NCBI GenBank assembly: GCA_018816865.1
Contig: JAHIUW010000008.1
Location: 1-57,738, forward strand
DNA from: Pseudomonadota bacterium
GTDB lineage: Bacteria; Desulfobacterota; Desulfovibrionia; Desulfovibrionales; Desulfovibrionaceae
Length of the DNA stretch: 57,738 nucleotides
Direction: 5' to 3'
In this document: piece by piece, positions 43,409-53,559 of the stretch
Layout of the letters: every line of letters begins with the position of its first letter
Position numbering within the stretch: the first letter of the stretch is position 1
The notes under the pieces: model-generated
What the model saw: only the letters and a program-made list of their open reading frames with translations
What the model was told of the DNA's origin: nothing
The model's database searches: none
Translations under genes and position numbers: made by a program

Positions 43409-43897
43409 CTACTTGGACTCTTCCTCTGCGCCCTTGGCTTCGGAAGCAGCTTCAACGGGAGCTTCCTCGGTCTTGGGGGCAGCCTTTTTGGGAGCAGCCT
43501 TTTTGACGGGCGCCTCCACGGGCTGAGCCGTTTCAATGGCCTTTTTGGTGAATTCGATAATGGCCATGGGAGCGGCGTCGCCGGTACGGGGGTCACCCAG
43601 CTTGATCACTCGTGTATAGCCACCACCACCGCCAGCAAAGCGGGGGCCGATCTCATCGAACAATCTCTTGATCATGGTATGGCTGCCCAGGACCTTGTAA
43701 GCCTGACGGCGGGCGGCCACGTCATTCTTCAGGGCGAAGGTCACCAAACGCTCAACAACCTTGCGCAGCTCCATGGCCCGAATCTCCGTGGTACGGATGG
43801 ATTCGTGCGTGATCAGCGACTTGGCCATGTTGCGAAACATAGCCTTGCGCAGGGGGCTGGACATATTGAGTCTTTTACCAGATTTCTTATGCCTCAT
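43409..43897 (-). CDS. rplQ: 50S ribosomal protein L17 with C-terminal extension
   Basis: The 162-residue protein has a normal L17 core (residues 1-115, '[34 protein letters not shown]'). A low-complexity tail of about 45 residues rich in Lys, Ala, Pro and Glu follows ('[21 protein letters not shown]'). Its start overlaps the rpoA end by 11 bases, so it is coupled to rpoA. It is the last gene of the cluster. Confidence 0.97.
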   Translation of the reverse strand: MRHKKSGKRLNMSSPLRKAMFRNMAKSLITHESIRTTEIRAMELRKVVERLVTFALKNDVAARRQAYKVLGSHTMIKRLFDEIGPRFAGGGGGYTRVIKLGDPRTGDAAPMAIIEFTKKAIETAQPVEAPVKKAAPKKAAPKTEEAPVEAASEAKGAEEESK

Positions 43898-44930
43898 CGC
43901 TTTCTTTCCTCTTCAGCCATTCCTCGTAGTGTTCCTGGAAGTTCTCAACGGGGATGCCGAATCCCAGTCCCATGTCGGACAGGATGCGGCGAATCTCGTC
44001 GAGAGACTTGCGACCGAAGTTCTTGGTCTTGAGCATCTCGCCCTCACTACGCTGCACAAGCTCGCCAACGGTGCGAATGTTGGCGCTCTTCAGGCAGTTG
44101 GTAGCGCGAACGGACAGCTCCAACTCGTCGATCCCCTTGAACAGACTAGGATTCACATCCTCACCAGAGGCGGAGTTGGCCTGCTCCTCGTCAGAGGACT
44201 GCTCGTCGAAGTTGATGAACACGGTCAGCTGGTCTTTCAGAATCTTGGCGCTATAGGCCACGGCGTCCTCAGGGGTCACCGAACCGTCAGTCCAGACTTC
44301 AAGGATCAGCTTGTCATAGTTGGTCATCTGACCAACGCGCGCCTGCTCAACAGTGTAGGCTACCTTCTTGACGGGCGAGAAGCTCGCATCCAGACGGATC
44401 AAACCGATCTCGTCGGACAGACCTTCACCCATCTCGGCAGGCACGTAGCTCTTGCCCATCCGGACCTCAAGATTCATGCGAAGCTTGATGTCCTCAGACA
44501 GGGTGGCAATGTGTTGGTCCTTATTGAGCACCGTCACACGCTGGTTTTCCTTGATGGATGCGGCGGTGACAACACCCTTTTTGTTCGCCTCAAGCGTCAG
44601 GTGCTGAGGCTCCTCTGAAGTCATGGCGAAACGCACCTGCTTCAGATTGAGCACGATGTCGGTCACATCTTCGATAACGCCGTCCAGCGTGGTGAACTCG
44701 TGCTGAATGCCCTCGATATTCGCCGACACGATGACAGCGCCCTGCAAAGAGGACAACAGCACGCGTCTGAGCGCGTTGCCGATGGTGGTCCCGAAGCCGC
44801 GTTCCAGCGGTTCGCACACGAACCGGGCGTACTGCGAATTGCTGGAAGCATCGCGTACGACCTGCTCGGGTTTGACCAGTTCGGACCAATTGCGCGTATT
44901 GATCAGTTTGTTGCCGTCTTGGATGATCAT
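43887..44930 (-). CDS. rpoA: RNA polymerase alpha subunit
   Basis: The 347-residue subunit has the N-terminal dimerisation/assembly domain ('[26 protein letters not shown]') and the C-terminal domain that contacts UP elements and activators ('[47 protein letters not shown]'). Two ATG codons are adjacent. The second (44930) is 5 bases from GGGAG and the first only 2, so the second is chosen. Confidence 0.98.
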   Translation of the reverse strand: MIIQDGNKLINTRNWSELVKPEQVVRDASSNSQYARFVCEPLERGFGTTIGNALRRVLLSSLQGAVIVSANIEGIQHEFTTLDGVIEDVTDIVLNLKQVRFAMTSEEPQHLTLEANKKGVVTAASIKENQRVTVLNKDQHIATLSEDIKLRMNLEVRMGKSYVPAEMGEGLSDEIGLIRLDASFSPVKKVAYTVEQARVGQMTNYDKLILEVWTDGSVTPEDAVAYSAKILKDQLTVFINFDEQSSDEEQANSASGEDVNPSLFKGIDELELSVRATNCLKSANIRTVGELVQRSEGEMLKTKNFGRKSLDEIRRILSDMGLGFGIPVENFQEHYEEWLKRKESDEA

Positions 44931-44942
44931 CATTGCTCCCTG

Positions 44943-45569
44943 TTATTTGGAGTACAACTCGACGATCAGCTGCTCGTTGATGGGGAACTGGATGTCCTCG
45001 CGAACGGGGCAGGACTTAACCACACCCTTCAGTGCCGTACCGTCAATCTCAAGCCAATCGGGACAACCGCGACGGGCGATCACCTGCTGAGCTTCCTGGA
45101 TCACAGGAATCTTTTTGGATTCCTCGCGGACAGTGATCACATCGCCTTCACTGACCTGCATGGAAGGAACGTTCACCCGGTGGTCATTGAGCATGAAGAT
45201 GCCATGACGAACCAACTGACGTGCCTGGTCGCGAGAGTTGGCGAAACCAAGACGGTAAATCACGTTGTCCAGACGCATCTCAAGAAGAGCAAGCAGGTTG
45301 TGACCAGTCACACCCTTCTTCAAGTCAGCCTGTTCGTAGTAACCGCGGAACTGCTTCTCAAGGATGCCGTACATACGGCGAACCTTCTGCTTCTCGCGCA
45401 ACTGAACAGCGTAATCGGTGATCTTGCTACGGCGACGGCCATGTTGACCGGGCACATAAGGACGGCGCTCGTAGGCGCACTTGTCCGTGTAGCAGCGATC
45501 GCCCTTCAAAAACAGCTTCTGCGCTTCACGACGGCAGAGGCGGCATTTCGCTCCAGTATATCTTGCCAC
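44943..45569 (-). CDS. rpsD: 30S ribosomal protein S4 (zinc form)
   Basis: The 208-residue S4 nucleates 30S assembly. Cys at 9, 12, 26 and 31 form the zinc-binding C+ version. The S4 RNA-binding domain '[32 protein letters not shown]' is complete. It lies between rpsK and rpoA. Confidence 0.98.
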   Translation of the reverse strand: MARYTGAKCRLCRREAQKLFLKGDRCYTDKCAYERRPYVPGQHGRRRSKITDYAVQLREKQKVRRMYGILEKQFRGYYEQADLKKGVTGHNLLALLEMRLDNVIYRLGFANSRDQARQLVRHGIFMLNDHRVNVPSMQVSEGDVITVREESKKIPVIQEAQQVIARRGCPDWLEIDGTALKGVVKSCPVREDIQFPINEQLIVELYSK

Positions 45570-45595
45570 ATTATCCTCCTGGATACCCTGCCGGG

Positions 45596-45985
45596 TTAGA
45601 CCCTGCGACGTTTGGGCGGACGACAGCCGTTATGGGGAATCGGCGTGATGTCGCGCATGAAAGTGACCTTGAAACCGGCGCTGTTGATGGCACGCATAGC
45701 GGCCTCACGTCCGGAACCAGGACCCTTGACGAGTACGCCCACAGAACGCATCCCGTGCTCCTGTGCGGTACGGGCGGCGCGTTCTGCGGCGACCTGTGCG
45801 GCGAACGGAGTGCTCTTGCGAGAACCCTTGAATCCGCTGCCACCGCAAGTGGCCCAGCTGATCACATTACCCTTCAAATCGGTGAAGGTGATGATCGTAT
45901 TGTTGAAGGACGCCTTGATGTGGGCAATACCCACAGGAACGTTCTTCTTTTCCTTCTTTTTCCCGGTGCGGCGGGGCTTGGCCAT
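45596..45985 (-). CDS. rpsK: 30S ribosomal protein S11
   Basis: The protein of about 129 residues has the S11 signature ('[37 protein letters not shown]' and C-terminal '[18 protein letters not shown]'). The ATG at 45985 gives the usual MAKPRR start with GGAG 9 bases upstream. An ATG two codons earlier is only 3 bases from it. Confidence 0.97.
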   Translation of the reverse strand: MAKPRRTGKKKEKKNVPVGIAHIKASFNNTIITFTDLKGNVISWATCGGSGFKGSRKSTPFAAQVAAERAARTAQEHGMRSVGVLVKGPGSGREAAMRAINSAGFKVTFMRDITPIPHNGCRPPKRRRV

Positions 45986-46046
45986 TGTCATAATCTCCGT
46001 ATTCGAAAGTTCTCGAGCCGATCAACAGACCGGTCCGCGGTTTTCG

Positions 46047-46418
46047 TTACTTCTTTTTCCGACCCACGACCGAACGCCTGGGGCCCTTGCGGGTACGTGC
46101 GTTGGTGTGAGTGCGTTGTCCACGGCAAGGAAGGCCGCGACGATGACGCAGGCCGCGGTAACAACCTGTGTCCATCAAACGCTTGATGTTGGCCTGCACT
46201 TCACGGCGCAGGTCACCTTCCACTTTGTAGTTTTCTTCGATTTCCTTACGGATATCGTTGGTCTCATCGGCGCTCAGATCATCGGTGGTCTTAGTCCACT
46301 CAACACCTGCGGTGTCAAGAATCCTAAGAGCCGTAGTGCGGCCAATGCCATAAATGTACGTCAGGGCAATGTCCAGACGCTTACTCTTTGGTAAGTTGAT
46401 TCCAGCAATACGTGCCAC
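46047..46418 (-). CDS. rpsM: 30S ribosomal protein S13
   Basis: The 123-residue protein is S13 ('[26 protein letters not shown]', helix-hairpin-helix, and the basic tail '[17 protein letters not shown]' that reaches the P-site tRNA). It is the first gene of the alpha-type group after rpmJ. Confidence 0.98.
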   Translation of the reverse strand: MARIAGINLPKSKRLDIALTYIYGIGRTTALRILDTAGVEWTKTTDDLSADETNDIRKEIEENYKVEGDLRREVQANIKRLMDTGCYRGLRHRRGLPCRGQRTHTNARTRKGPRRSVVGRKKK

Positions 46419-46435
46419 TTGAATATCCCCTTAAC

Positions 46436-46549
46436 CTAGCCCTGGCGCTGCTTATGCCTGGGGTTTTCGCAGATAACCCGGAGAACGCCCCTGCGGCGGA
46501 TGATCTTGCACTTCGAGCACATCTTTTTGACAGAAGGTCTGACTTTCAT
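46436..46549 (-). CDS. rpmJ: 50S ribosomal protein L36 (zinc form)
   Basis: The 37-residue protein reads [19 protein letters not shown]..., with zinc ligands C11, C14, C27 and H32. It is missed by usual length cut-offs. It lies between map and rpsM, where infA is often also found; infA is absent here. Confidence 0.97.
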   Translation of the reverse strand: MKVRPSVKKMCSKCKIIRRRGVLRVICENPRHKQRQG

Positions 46550-46626
46550 GACCTAGCTCCATTTTCCGCGGCAGCCGGTCACAACCATGACCTGCCGCAT
46601 TTTTTTGTTCTCAGAATACCGGCTAC

Positions 46627-47394
46627 TTAGCTGGCACTCAGTATCACCGGCCCCTCGGGGGAAACGGCAATTGTATGTTCAAAGTGGGCGGACAGTTTAC
46701 GATCTTTCGTCACAGCTGTCCACTTATCTTCGAGGATTTCCACATCATAGGTCCCGATGCAAACCATGGGCTCGATGGCGATGACCATCCCCGCCTTGAG
46801 CGGCGGCCCCACGGTTCCTTGAGGAACGAAGTTGGGAACCTCGGGCTTCTCGTGAAGTTTCCGCCCAATCCCGTGACCCACGAACCGTCGAACCACGGAG
46901 AACCCGCGAGCTTCGACATAATCCTGAACGGTTCGTGAGACGTCGTACAGGTTATTTCCGACAACGGCCTGCTCGATACCGAGCATCAGGGACTCGCGGG
47001 TCACCTTCATCAGGTCGGTAGCCTCTTGAGAGACCTTGCCGACGCCGAAGGTGCGCGCGGAGTCACCGTAGAACCGGTTGTAGATCACACCCATGTCGAA
47101 GCTGACGATGTCCCCTTCTTCAAGGAAGCGATCTGCCGACGGAAATCCGTGGACAATCTCCTCATTCACAGAACAACACAGCGCGAATGGAAAACCCCCG
47201 TACCCTTGGAACGCTGGCTTCACGCCGAAATCTTGGCACATTTTCTGGGCAATTTCCTCGAACCTCATGGTGGGAACACCAGGTTCGACCGCTTCGCCCA
47301 GCGCATCAAGGATCACCGAAACTATCCGGTTGGCCTCGCGCATGATTGAGATCTCACCACTATTCTTGAGATAAATTCCACGAACCTTTCTCAA
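46627..47394 (-). CDS. map: methionine aminopeptidase type I
   Basis: The 255-residue enzyme removes the initiator Met. Metal ligands are in the expected blocks ('CCSVNEEIVHGFP', 'DIVSFDMGVIYNRFYGDSARTF', 'GHGIGRKLHEKPEVPNF', 'FEHTIAVSPEGP'). The start is TTG at 47394, 2 bases after the secY stop, giving the family N-terminus 'RGIYLKNSGEISIMREANRIV'. adk, often between secY and map, is absent. Confidence 0.95.
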   Translation of the reverse strand: MRKVRGIYLKNSGEISIMREANRIVSVILDALGEAVEPGVPTMRFEEIAQKMCQDFGVKPAFQGYGGFPFALCCSVNEEIVHGFPSADRFLEEGDIVSFDMGVIYNRFYGDSARTFGVGKVSQEATDLMKVTRESLMLGIEQAVVGNNLYDVSRTVQDYVEARGFSVVRRFVGHGIGRKLHEKPEVPNFVPQGTVGPPLKAGMVIAIEPMVCIGTYDVEILEDKWTAVTKDRKLSAHFEHTIAVSPEGPVILSAS

Positions 47395-47396
47395 AC

Positions 47397-48713
47397 CTAG
47401 CGCCGACCTTTAATTTTCTGTCCCTTACCCATCAGTCCCTCATATTGACGAGAGATGAGGTAGGACTCTATTTGAGACATGAAGTCCATGGATACACCGA
47501 CCACAATCAGCAGGCTCGTGCCGCCGAAGTAGAACGGTACGCCCACCTTGGAGATCAACATCATCGGCAACACGCAGATGACGGCGATGTACAAGGATCC
47601 CCACAGAGTGATTCGGACCAGGACCTTGTCGATGTACTCCCGGGTCTTTTGCCCGGGGCGAATGCCAGGAATGAATCCACCCTGCTTCTTGATATTCTCG
47701 GCAATATCGGCCGGATCAAAGATGATCGCGGTGTAGAAGAAGCAGAAGAAGACCACGAGCCCGACGAATAAGATGTTATACAGCACCGTGCTGGGAGCCA
47801 GCCAGGCCGAAAGGTTGGACAACCATTCGTACTGGGAGAACTGCCCGAGCGTTGCAGGAAACATCAGGATGGACGAGGCAAAGATCGGAGGAATAACTCC
47901 TGCGGTATTGACCCGAAGGGGCAGATGCGTGCTCTGCCCGCCGTACATCCTGCGGCCCACCATACGCTTGGCGTACTGGATGGGAATCCTGCGCTGCGCG
48001 CGCTCCATGTAGACGATGAAAGCCAATACACAGGCCATGACCGCCAACAGGAGCAAGACAATGAACAGGGTCAGTTCGCCTGCGCTCATCAAGCGGATGG
48101 TATTGGTCACCGCTCCGGGAAGCCCGGCCACGATACCCGCGAAGATGATCATCGAAATGCCATTGCCAACGCCGCGCTCCGTCATCTGCTCACCGATCCA
48201 CATAATGAAGACGGTGCCTGCAGTCAGGGTGATGATGGTCACCAACCGGAAACCCCAACCAGGGAAGAGAACCACGGAGGATCCTCCAGGACTGGTCATG
48301 CTTTCCAAGCCGATGGCGATAGCAAATCCCTGGACAACGGTGATCAGCACCGTGCCATAGCGGGTGTACTGGGTGATCTTCTTGCGTCCGGCTGCGCCCT
48401 CTTCCTTCTGCATCCGCTTCAGCTCGGGGCTGACGACGGTAAGCAGCTGGATGATGATCGACGCAGAGATGTACGGCATGATTCCCAGGGCGAAGATGGA
48501 GAGGTTTCTCAACCCTCCGCCTGAGAACATGTCGAAAAGTCCGAACAGGGTGTTGGACATGCTGTCGAAAAAGTCCTGCAATGCAGCGGTATCAACGCCC
48601 GGTGTAGGGACGTGGATGCCGATGCGGTAGACGGCCAAAAGCAGGAACGTCCACAAGAGCTTCTTCTTCAGCTCCGGCAATTTAGCGAGATTCTCAACTC
48701 CAGCGAGTGACAC
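47397..48713 (-). CDS. secY: protein translocase subunit SecY
   Basis: The 438-residue channel protein has ten hydrophobic segments, starting 'LLWTFLLLAVYRIGIHVPTPGVD'. It contains the plug and 'MPYISASIIIQLL' and the ribosome-contact loop 'ERAQRRIPIQYAKRMVG'. It is the Sec61alpha homologue of the inner membrane. It lies 5 bases after rplO and is followed by map. Confidence 0.98.
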   Translation of the reverse strand: MSLAGVENLAKLPELKKKLLWTFLLLAVYRIGIHVPTPGVDTAALQDFFDSMSNTLFGLFDMFSGGGLRNLSIFALGIMPYISASIIIQLLTVVSPELKRMQKEEGAAGRKKITQYTRYGTVLITVVQGFAIAIGLESMTSPGGSSVVLFPGWGFRLVTIITLTAGTVFIMWIGEQMTERGVGNGISMIIFAGIVAGLPGAVTNTIRLMSAGELTLFIVLLLLAVMACVLAFIVYMERAQRRIPIQYAKRMVGRRMYGGQSTHLPLRVNTAGVIPPIFASSILMFPATLGQFSQYEWLSNLSAWLAPSTVLYNILFVGLVVFFCFFYTAIIFDPADIAENIKKQGGFIPGIRPGQKTREYIDKVLVRITLWGSLYIAVICVLPMMLISKVGVPFYFGGTSLLIVVGVSMDFMSQIESYLISRQYEGLMGKGQKIKGRR

Positions 48714-48718
48714 TCTGA

Positions 48719-49165
48719 TTAACCTTCCAAAGCCTTGGTAGTTCCGCCGGCAGCGGCGATTTTCTCGGCTGCGGACTTGCTGAAGCGGTGAGCCTCAACA
48801 GTCACGGCAGTGCCCACGTCACCATCACCGAGAATCTTGACCGGTGCGTTCTTGGAAGCCAAGCCACGCTGGTAGATATCGTCGACAGAGATATCAGTCT
48901 TGCCTTCGAAAGCGGACAGCAGAACACCGATATTCACGGTCTCGTAGGTCACCTTGAAAGCATTCTTGAAGCCACGCTTGGGCAGCCGACGAGCCAGAGG
49001 CATCTGGCCGCCTTCAAACCAAGCGGGGACGCCGCCACCGGAACGGGCATTCTGGCCCTTGTGGCCCTTGCCCGAAGTGGAGCCCTGGCCGGAACCGGGA
49101 CCACGACCGATGCGCTTACGGTTCTTGCGTTCCTCAGGGAACGGATACAGCTCATGCAGTCTCAT
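48719..49165 (-). CDS. rplO: 50S ribosomal protein L15
   Basis: The 148-residue L15 has the Gly-rich N-terminus ('RKRIGRGPGSGQGSTSGKGHKGQNARSGGG') and 'GQMPLARRLPKRGF'. Its ATG overlaps the rpmD stop (TAATG), implying coupled translation. Confidence 0.98.
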   Translation of the reverse strand: MRLHELYPFPEERKNRKRIGRGPGSGQGSTSGKGHKGQNARSGGGVPAWFEGGQMPLARRLPKRGFKNAFKVTYETVNIGVLLSAFEGKTDISVDDIYQRGLASKNAPVKILGDGDVGTAVTVEAHRFSKSAAEKIAAAGGTTKALEG

Positions 49166-49335
49166 TATTCAATCACCTCAACGAGATGGTTCACCTTGTA
49201 GATCATACCGAGAACGGCGGCGTTCTTGGGAAGCTCCTTTTCTTGGCGGATCTTCCGAAGACCGAGGGCCATCACGGTTTTCCTTTGTTGCGGAGTACAA
49301 GCGATTGTACTCTTCACAAGACGGATCTTAATCAT
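49165..49335 (-). CDS. rpmD: 50S ribosomal protein L30
   Basis: The 56-residue protein starts MIKIRLVKSTIACTPQQRKTV and contains 'LGLRKIRQEKELP', the L30 signature. The ATG at 49335 (AGGA 9 bases upstream) is preferred over an ATG two codons earlier. It is too short for many gene callers. Confidence 0.95.
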   Translation of the reverse strand: MIKIRLVKSTIACTPQQRKTVMALGLRKIRQEKELPKNAAVLGMIYKVNHLVEVIE

Positions 49336-49353
49336 TTCCATTGGTCCTAACCC

Positions 49354-49887
49354 CTACTTTCTGGGAGTTTCCAGCTTTTTACCGCGCAGCTCAGAAACTT
49401 CCTTGGCGCTACGCAGGGAGATCAGGCCCTCCATGGCGGCTTTCAGGACGTTGTGCGGGTTGTTGGTACCGATGGTCTTGGTCAGGATATCCTTGACGCC
49501 AACGGCTTCCATGATCGCACGCACCGGTCCACCAGCGATGATGCCGGTACCCTTGGATGCGGGCTTCAAAACAACACGCGCAGCACCGAAGCGGCCCAGA
49601 GTCTCGTAAGGAAGAGTCCCATCCAGCAGAGAAATCGGCTGCATGGTCTTCTTGGCTTTTTCACTGGCCTTGCGGATAGCTTCGGGAACTTCCACAGCCT
49701 TGCCCAGACCCCACCCAACAGAACCTTTACCGTCGCCGACCACGACAAGCGCGCTGAAATTGAAGCGGCGCCCGCCCTTAACAACCTTGGCCACGCGGTT
49801 GAGGTAAACGATCTTTTCGATCAGGCCTAACTCTTCCGGTTGCTCCCGTCGGGAGTCTTTACGAGGGCCCTTACCTTCCATTGCCAT
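49354..49887 (-). CDS. rpsE: 30S ribosomal protein S5
   Basis: The 177-residue S5 has the double-stranded-RNA-binding N-domain ('[41 protein letters not shown]') and the C-domain ('[32 protein letters not shown]'). It takes part in decoding accuracy. An in-frame second ATG two codons in is an alternative start. Confidence 0.97.
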   Translation of the reverse strand: MAMEGKGPRKDSRREQPEELGLIEKIVYLNRVAKVVKGGRRFNFSALVVVGDGKGSVGWGLGKAVEVPEAIRKASEKAKKTMQPISLLDGTLPYETLGRFGAARVVLKPASKGTGIIAGGPVRAIMEAVGVKDILTKTIGTNNPHNVLKAAMEGLISLRSAKEVSELRGKKLETPRK

Positions 49888-49905
49888 GTGTTACCTTCCG
49901 CAGTC

Positions 49906-50256
49906 TTAGAATTTCAGACCGCCCTCGCGGGCGCCGTCTGCCAGGGCCTGAACCCTGCCATGGTAAAGATAGCCGTTGCGGTCAAACACCACGGACTCGA
50001 CGTTCTTTTCCTTTGCCAGCTTCGCTATCTCGCGGCCAACTTCGGTTGCTCTCTCCTTGGTCAGACCCTTGCCCTTGGACAGGACCTGAGTGGAGGTGGA
50101 GGCAACAGTCTCGCCAATCTCGTCGTTGACGAGTTGCGCATAGATGTGAACGTTGGAGCGGAACACGCACAGACGTGGGCATTCAGCAGTTCCGTTCACT
50201 TTTTTGCGAATGCGGACCTTCCTACGAAGGCGCTTACCATTTTTCGAGAGTTTCAT
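49906..50256 (-). CDS. rplR: 50S ribosomal protein L18
   Basis: The 116-residue L18 binds 5S rRNA. It shows '[29 protein letters not shown]' and ends '[19 protein letters not shown]'. It lies in normal spc order between rplF and rpsE. Confidence 0.98.
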   Translation of the reverse strand: MKLSKNGKRLRRKVRIRKKVNGTAECPRLCVFRSNVHIYAQLVNDEIGETVASTSTQVLSKGKGLTKERATEVGREIAKLAKEKNVESVVFDRNGYLYHGRVQALADGAREGGLKF

Positions 50257-50265
50257 AGTGAATCC

Positions 50266-50805
50266 CTACTTTTTCGCACCGGACTTGCCGGCCTTGCGGC
50301 GGATGATCTCACCCGCGTACTTGATGCCCTTACCCTTGAACGGTTCAGGCGGACGAACGCGACGGATCTGAGCGGCCACCTCACCGACAAGTTGCTTGTC
50401 GATGCCAGTGATGGTCAGCTTGGTGCCCTCGGCCTTGGCTTCAATCCCCTGGGGCAGATTATACTCCACGGGATGGGAGAAGCCGACGTTCAACACCACG
50501 TTCTTGCCCTGGACCTGCACCTTGTAGCCGACGCCAACGACTTCGAGCATTTTCTCGTAGCCCTTGGTGACGCCTTCGATGCAATTGGCGATCAGGGTGC
50601 GCCTGAGACCGTGTTGGGCGCGGGCGATACGGGACTCGTCGGCACGCTTGACGACGACATCCGCTCCCTCCATCTCCACCACGATTTTGGCATGCTGAGG
50701 AGTGGAGAGGGTGCCCTTGGGCCCCTTCACATCTATCTTGTCTTTCCCGATCGCCACTTCAACCCCAGAGGGTATGACGATGGGTTTCTTACCAATCCTG
50801 GACAT
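50266..50805 (-). CDS. rplF: 50S ribosomal protein L6
   Basis: The 179-residue L6 has two related domains, 'MSRIGKKPIVIPSGVEV' at the start and the signature 'PEPFKGKGIKYAGEIIRRKAGK' at the end. It sits near the factor-binding site of the 50S subunit. Confidence 0.98.
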   Translation of the reverse strand: MSRIGKKPIVIPSGVEVAIGKDKIDVKGPKGTLSTPQHAKIVVEMEGADVVVKRADESRIARAQHGLRRTLIANCIEGVTKGYEKMLEVVGVGYKVQVQGKNVVLNVGFSHPVEYNLPQGIEAKAEGTKLTITGIDKQLVGEVAAQIRRVRPPEPFKGKGIKYAGEIIRRKAGKSGAKK

Positions 50806-50817
50806 GACTCTTCCTCT

Positions 50818-51201
50818 TTACCAGAGTTCAAACAGCACTTCGCCGCCGACGTTCTGTGTCTTGGCCACAGAGCCTTCCAGGACACCCTGAGAGGTCGACA
50901 GCACGCAGATGCCAAGCCCGTTCTGCACCCTGGGGATGTCTTGTGCGCCGACGTAGACACGACGACCAGGCTTGCTGATCTTCTTCATGCCTTTAATCAG
51001 TGCTCGCCCTTTGGCATATTTAAGCGTCAGAGTAATCTCACGCTCTTCCTCTTTAAAATCGGTGATATAGCCCTCTTCTTTGAGGATACCAGCGATGGCA
51101 CCCTTCACGTTGGAGAGCGGGATCGCGACATCCTTGTGCAATGCCTGATGGGCATTACGAATGCGGGCAAGCATATCCGCGATGGGATCAATCACTGCCA
51201 T
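50818..51201 (-). CDS. rpsH: 30S ribosomal protein S8
   Basis: The 127-residue S8 starts 'MAVIDPIADMLARIRNA' and ends with the family pattern 'GLGICVLSTSQGVLEGSVAKTQNVGGEVLFELW'. In E. coli S8 represses the spc operon. No such site was identified here. Confidence 0.98.
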   Translation of the reverse strand: MAVIDPIADMLARIRNAHQALHKDVAIPLSNVKGAIAGILKEEGYITDFKEEEREITLTLKYAKGRALIKGMKKISKPGRRVYVGAQDIPRVQNGLGICVLSTSQGVLEGSVAKTQNVGGEVLFELW

Positions 51202-51216
51202 GACAGACTCCTTGAC

Positions 51217-51402
51217 TTACCAGCTCGATTTACGGACGCCCGGCAGTACACCGGACAGCGCCTTGTTCCGGAAGCAGATACGGCAAATGCCGAACTTCCT
51301 CATGAAGGCGCGGGGCCGACCGCAAATGGGGCATCTGTTGTAGCCGCGGCTGGAAAACTTGGGCTTTTCCTGCGACTTATTCAGCAAAGCTTTGCGAGAC
51401 AC
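51217..51402 (-). CDS. rpsN: 30S ribosomal protein S14 type Z
   Basis: The 61-residue short form has zinc ligands C24, C27, C40 and C43 (CPIC...CRIC) and the tail 'LPGVRKSSW'. It is the zinc-dependent version of S14. Confidence 0.98.
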   Translation of the reverse strand: MSRKALLNKSQEKPKFSSRGYNRCPICGRPRAFMRKFGICRICFRNKALSGVLPGVRKSSW

Positions 51403-51415
51403 TTATGTATCCTCC

Positions 51416-51955
51416 CTACTTCTTGAAAGGCATGCCCAAGAGATCAAGCAAGACCTTCCCTTCCTTGTCCGTGGGGGCAGAGGTGACGATGGTCACGTTC
51501 ATGCCCTTCACACGCTCAACGCGGTCCACGTTGAGCTCGGGGAAGATGGTATGCTCGCGGATGCCCATGGTAAAGTTTCCGCGGCCGTCGAAACCACGAT
51601 CCGGGACACCCCGGAAGTCGCGGACACGGGGCAACGCAAAATTCACGAGCTTGTCCAGAAACTCCCACATTCTCGTGCCACGAAGAGTGACACGGCAGCC
51701 CACCGGCATATCCTCGCGCAGCTTGAAGTTCGCAATGGACTTCTTGGCGCGGGTGATGACGGCTTTCTGGCCTGCAATGGAGGTGAGCTCCAAGACTGCG
51801 TCCTCGATCAACTTATTGTTGGTACTCGCCTCACCCAAGCCGATATTCAAGCTTACGCTCTTAATTCTCGGCAATTCCATGGGGCTCGTGTAACCGAACT
51901 CCTTCTGGAGAGCGGGAGCAACCTTCTCTTTATAGATTCCTTCGAGACGTGTCAT
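51416..51955 (-). CDS. rplE: 50S ribosomal protein L5
   Basis: The 179-residue L5 binds 5S rRNA and P-site tRNA. It starts [22 protein letters not shown] and carries '[15 protein letters not shown]'. The ATG at 51955 has AGGGTG 7 bases upstream. The 11 extra upstream codons overlap rplX and are rejected. Confidence 0.97.
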   Translation of the reverse strand: MTRLEGIYKEKVAPALQKEFGYTSPMELPRIKSVSLNIGLGEASTNNKLIEDAVLELTSIAGQKAVITRAKKSIANFKLREDMPVGCRVTLRGTRMWEFLDKLVNFALPRVRDFRGVPDRGFDGRGNFTMGIREHTIFPELNVDRVERVKGMNVTIVTSAPTDKEGKVLLDLLGMPFKK

Positions 51956-51966
51956 TGTCTTACACC

Positions 51967-52290
51967 CTAGTCGATGACTTCGTTGCACTTCTTGCAGAAG
52001 CGGACCTTCTTACCGTCGGTCGCTTCCTTGAACCCTACACGGGTCGGCTTGGTGCACGCGTCGCACAAAAGCGCCACGTTCGAGATGTGGATCGGAGCTT
52101 CCTTCTCCACAATGCCGCCCGACTGCTGGGTATAGGGGTTGGCTTTGGTGTGGCGCTTGACCATATTCACCTTTTCAATCAGGACCCGATCCGTCTTCTT
52201 ATGGATCTTCAGGACCTTGCCAACTTTTCCCTTGTCCTTACCGGAGATGACCATGACTTTGTCATCTTTGCGAATCTTAAACTTCTTCAT
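51967..52290 (-). CDS. rplX: 50S ribosomal protein L24 with zinc-ribbon tail
   Basis: The 107-residue L24 has the KOW motif ('[22 protein letters not shown]') and a C-terminal CDAC...CKKC four-Cys ribbon, probably binding zinc. It acts early in 50S assembly. Confidence 0.97.
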   Translation of the reverse strand: MKKFKIRKDDKVMVISGKDKGKVGKVLKIHKKTDRVLIEKVNMVKRHTKANPYTQQSGGIVEKEAPIHISNVALLCDACTKPTRVGFKEATDGKKVRFCKKCNEVID

Positions 52291-52301
52291 AACCGTATCC
52301 T

Positions 52302-52670
52302 CTACAGCACTTCAGGAGCCAGCGAGACGATTTTCATAAAATTCTTCGCCCGCAGCTCACGTGCCACAGGTCCGAAGATACGAGTCCCGATGGGATCCAT
52401 GGTCTTTGTGAGAAGCACCGCGGAGTTTGTATCGAATTTAATGTACGAACCGTCGGGACGGCCTACTTCTTTCCTAGTACGAACCACGACTGCCTGGAGC
52501 ACCTCGCCCTTCTTCACCTTGGAATGGGGCATGGCTTCCTTCACAGACACCACAATGATATCTCCCACACTGGCGTAGCGGCGTTTACTGCCGCCGAGCA
52601 CCTTAATGCAGAGTACCTGCTTGGCGCCGGAATTGTCGGCTACATCGAGTCGGCTTTCCACCTGAATCAT
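52302..52670 (-). CDS. rplN: 50S ribosomal protein L14
   Basis: The 122-residue L14 ('[28 protein letters not shown]', '[28 protein letters not shown]') contacts 16S rRNA at a subunit bridge. It is of standard length and in standard order. Confidence 0.98.
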   Translation of the reverse strand: MIQVESRLDVADNSGAKQVLCIKVLGGSKRRYASVGDIIVVSVKEAMPHSKVKKGEVLQAVVVRTRKEVGRPDGSYIKFDTNSAVLLTKTMDPIGTRIFGPVARELRAKNFMKIVSLAPEVL

Positions 52671-52679
52671 GACGAGCTC

Positions 52680-52946
52680 CTAGACGGCTTTTTCAAGAAT
52701 AGACTTCAAGGTCCACCGCTTGCGTCGGCTCAGAGGACGATGTTCCACGATCTGGACTTTATCGCCCATACCGCAAGCGTTCTCGGGATCATGAGCCATG
52801 AACTTATTCCGGCGGCGGATGTACTTCTTCAACAAAGGATGCTTAACCAGGGTCTCAACGCGAACAACAATCGTCTTGTCGTTCTTGTCGCTGACCACGA
52901 TACCGGTCATCACTCGCTTGTTGGCCTTACGTGCGCTTTCTGCCAT
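52680..52946 (-). CDS. rpsQ: 30S ribosomal protein S17
   Basis: The 88-residue S17 has the OB-fold sequence 'RVMTGIVVSDKNDKTIVVRVETLVKHPLLKKYIRRRNKFMAHD' and 'VQIVEHRPLSRRKRW'. It is 3 bases after rpmC. Confidence 0.98.
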   Translation of the reverse strand: MAESARKANKRVMTGIVVSDKNDKTIVVRVETLVKHPLLKKYIRRRNKFMAHDPENACGMGDKVQIVEHRPLSRRKRWTLKSILEKAV

Positions 52947-52949
52947 GGC

Positions 52950-53144
52950 TTACGCTCCAACTTCCTTATCCCGGAGAACCGTAAAGATCCGGGCAATGGT
53001 CTTCTTCACCTCAGGGAGGCGTTGGGTGTTTTCAAGTTGAGCCGTGGCGTGCTTGAAGCGCAGGTTGAACAGTTCCTGACGGAACTCTGCCAACTTGGTC
53101 CTCAGATCGGCGACGGACAGCTCTTTGATTTCTTTCAGTTTCAT
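52950..53144 (-). CDS. rpmC: 50S ribosomal protein L29
   Basis: The 64-residue two-helix protein is '[39 protein letters not shown]...'. The frame is open upstream into rplP, but the family start and the 1-base gap after the rplP stop fix the ATG at 53144. It lines the tunnel exit. Confidence 0.97.
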   Translation of the reverse strand: MKLKEIKELSVADLRTKLAEFRQELFNLRFKHATAQLENTQRLPEVKKTIARIFTVLRDKEVGA

Positions 53145-53145
53145 C

Positions 53146-53559
53146 TTACAGACCCTCTCTAAGCACGATCTTAGTCTTGATGGGCAGCTTATGCTGCGCA
53201 CGGACCAGCGCTTCGCGGGCGAGAGCCAGGTCCACACCCTTGATTTCGTAGAGCACATGGCCGGGCTTGACCGGAGCATAGAAGCCCGCGGGAGCGCCCT
53301 TACCCTTGCCCTGACGAACTTCAGCGGGCTTGGAGGTATAGACTTGGTCCGGGAAGATCCGGATCCAAACCTTACCACCACGCTTGATGTGGCGCATCAT
53401 GGCCACACGAGCGGACTCGATCTGCTGGCTGGTGAGCTTACCGTGATCAAGCGATTTGATACCGATATCACCGAAGGCGACGGTCGTGCCTCGGCTGGCC
53501 TTACCACGCAGACGCCCTTTCATGCGCTTGCGGTACTTCGTTCTCTTCGGTGTAAGCAT
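53146..53559 (-). CDS. rplP: 50S ribosomal protein L16
   Basis: The 137-residue L16 ('[24 protein letters not shown]', '[37 protein letters not shown]') helps place A-site tRNA. It shares one base with the end of rpsC. Confidence 0.98.
   Translation of the reverse strand: MLTPKRTKYRKRMKGRLRGKASRGTTVAFGDIGIKSLDHGKLTSQQIESARVAMMRHIKRGGKVWIRIFPDQVYTSKPAEVRQGKGKGAPAGFYAPVKPGHVLYEIKGVDLALAREALVRAQHKLPIKTKIVLREGL

Noticed and set aside
43288-43596. 103-codon N-terminal extension of the LysR gene
   Set aside because: It runs through the ribosomal terminator and rplQ in another frame. The HTH begins at the 43287 start.
49840-51426. 528-codon plus-strand frame
   Set aside because: Antisense to rplR, rplF, rpsH and rpsN, which are all intact ribosomal genes.
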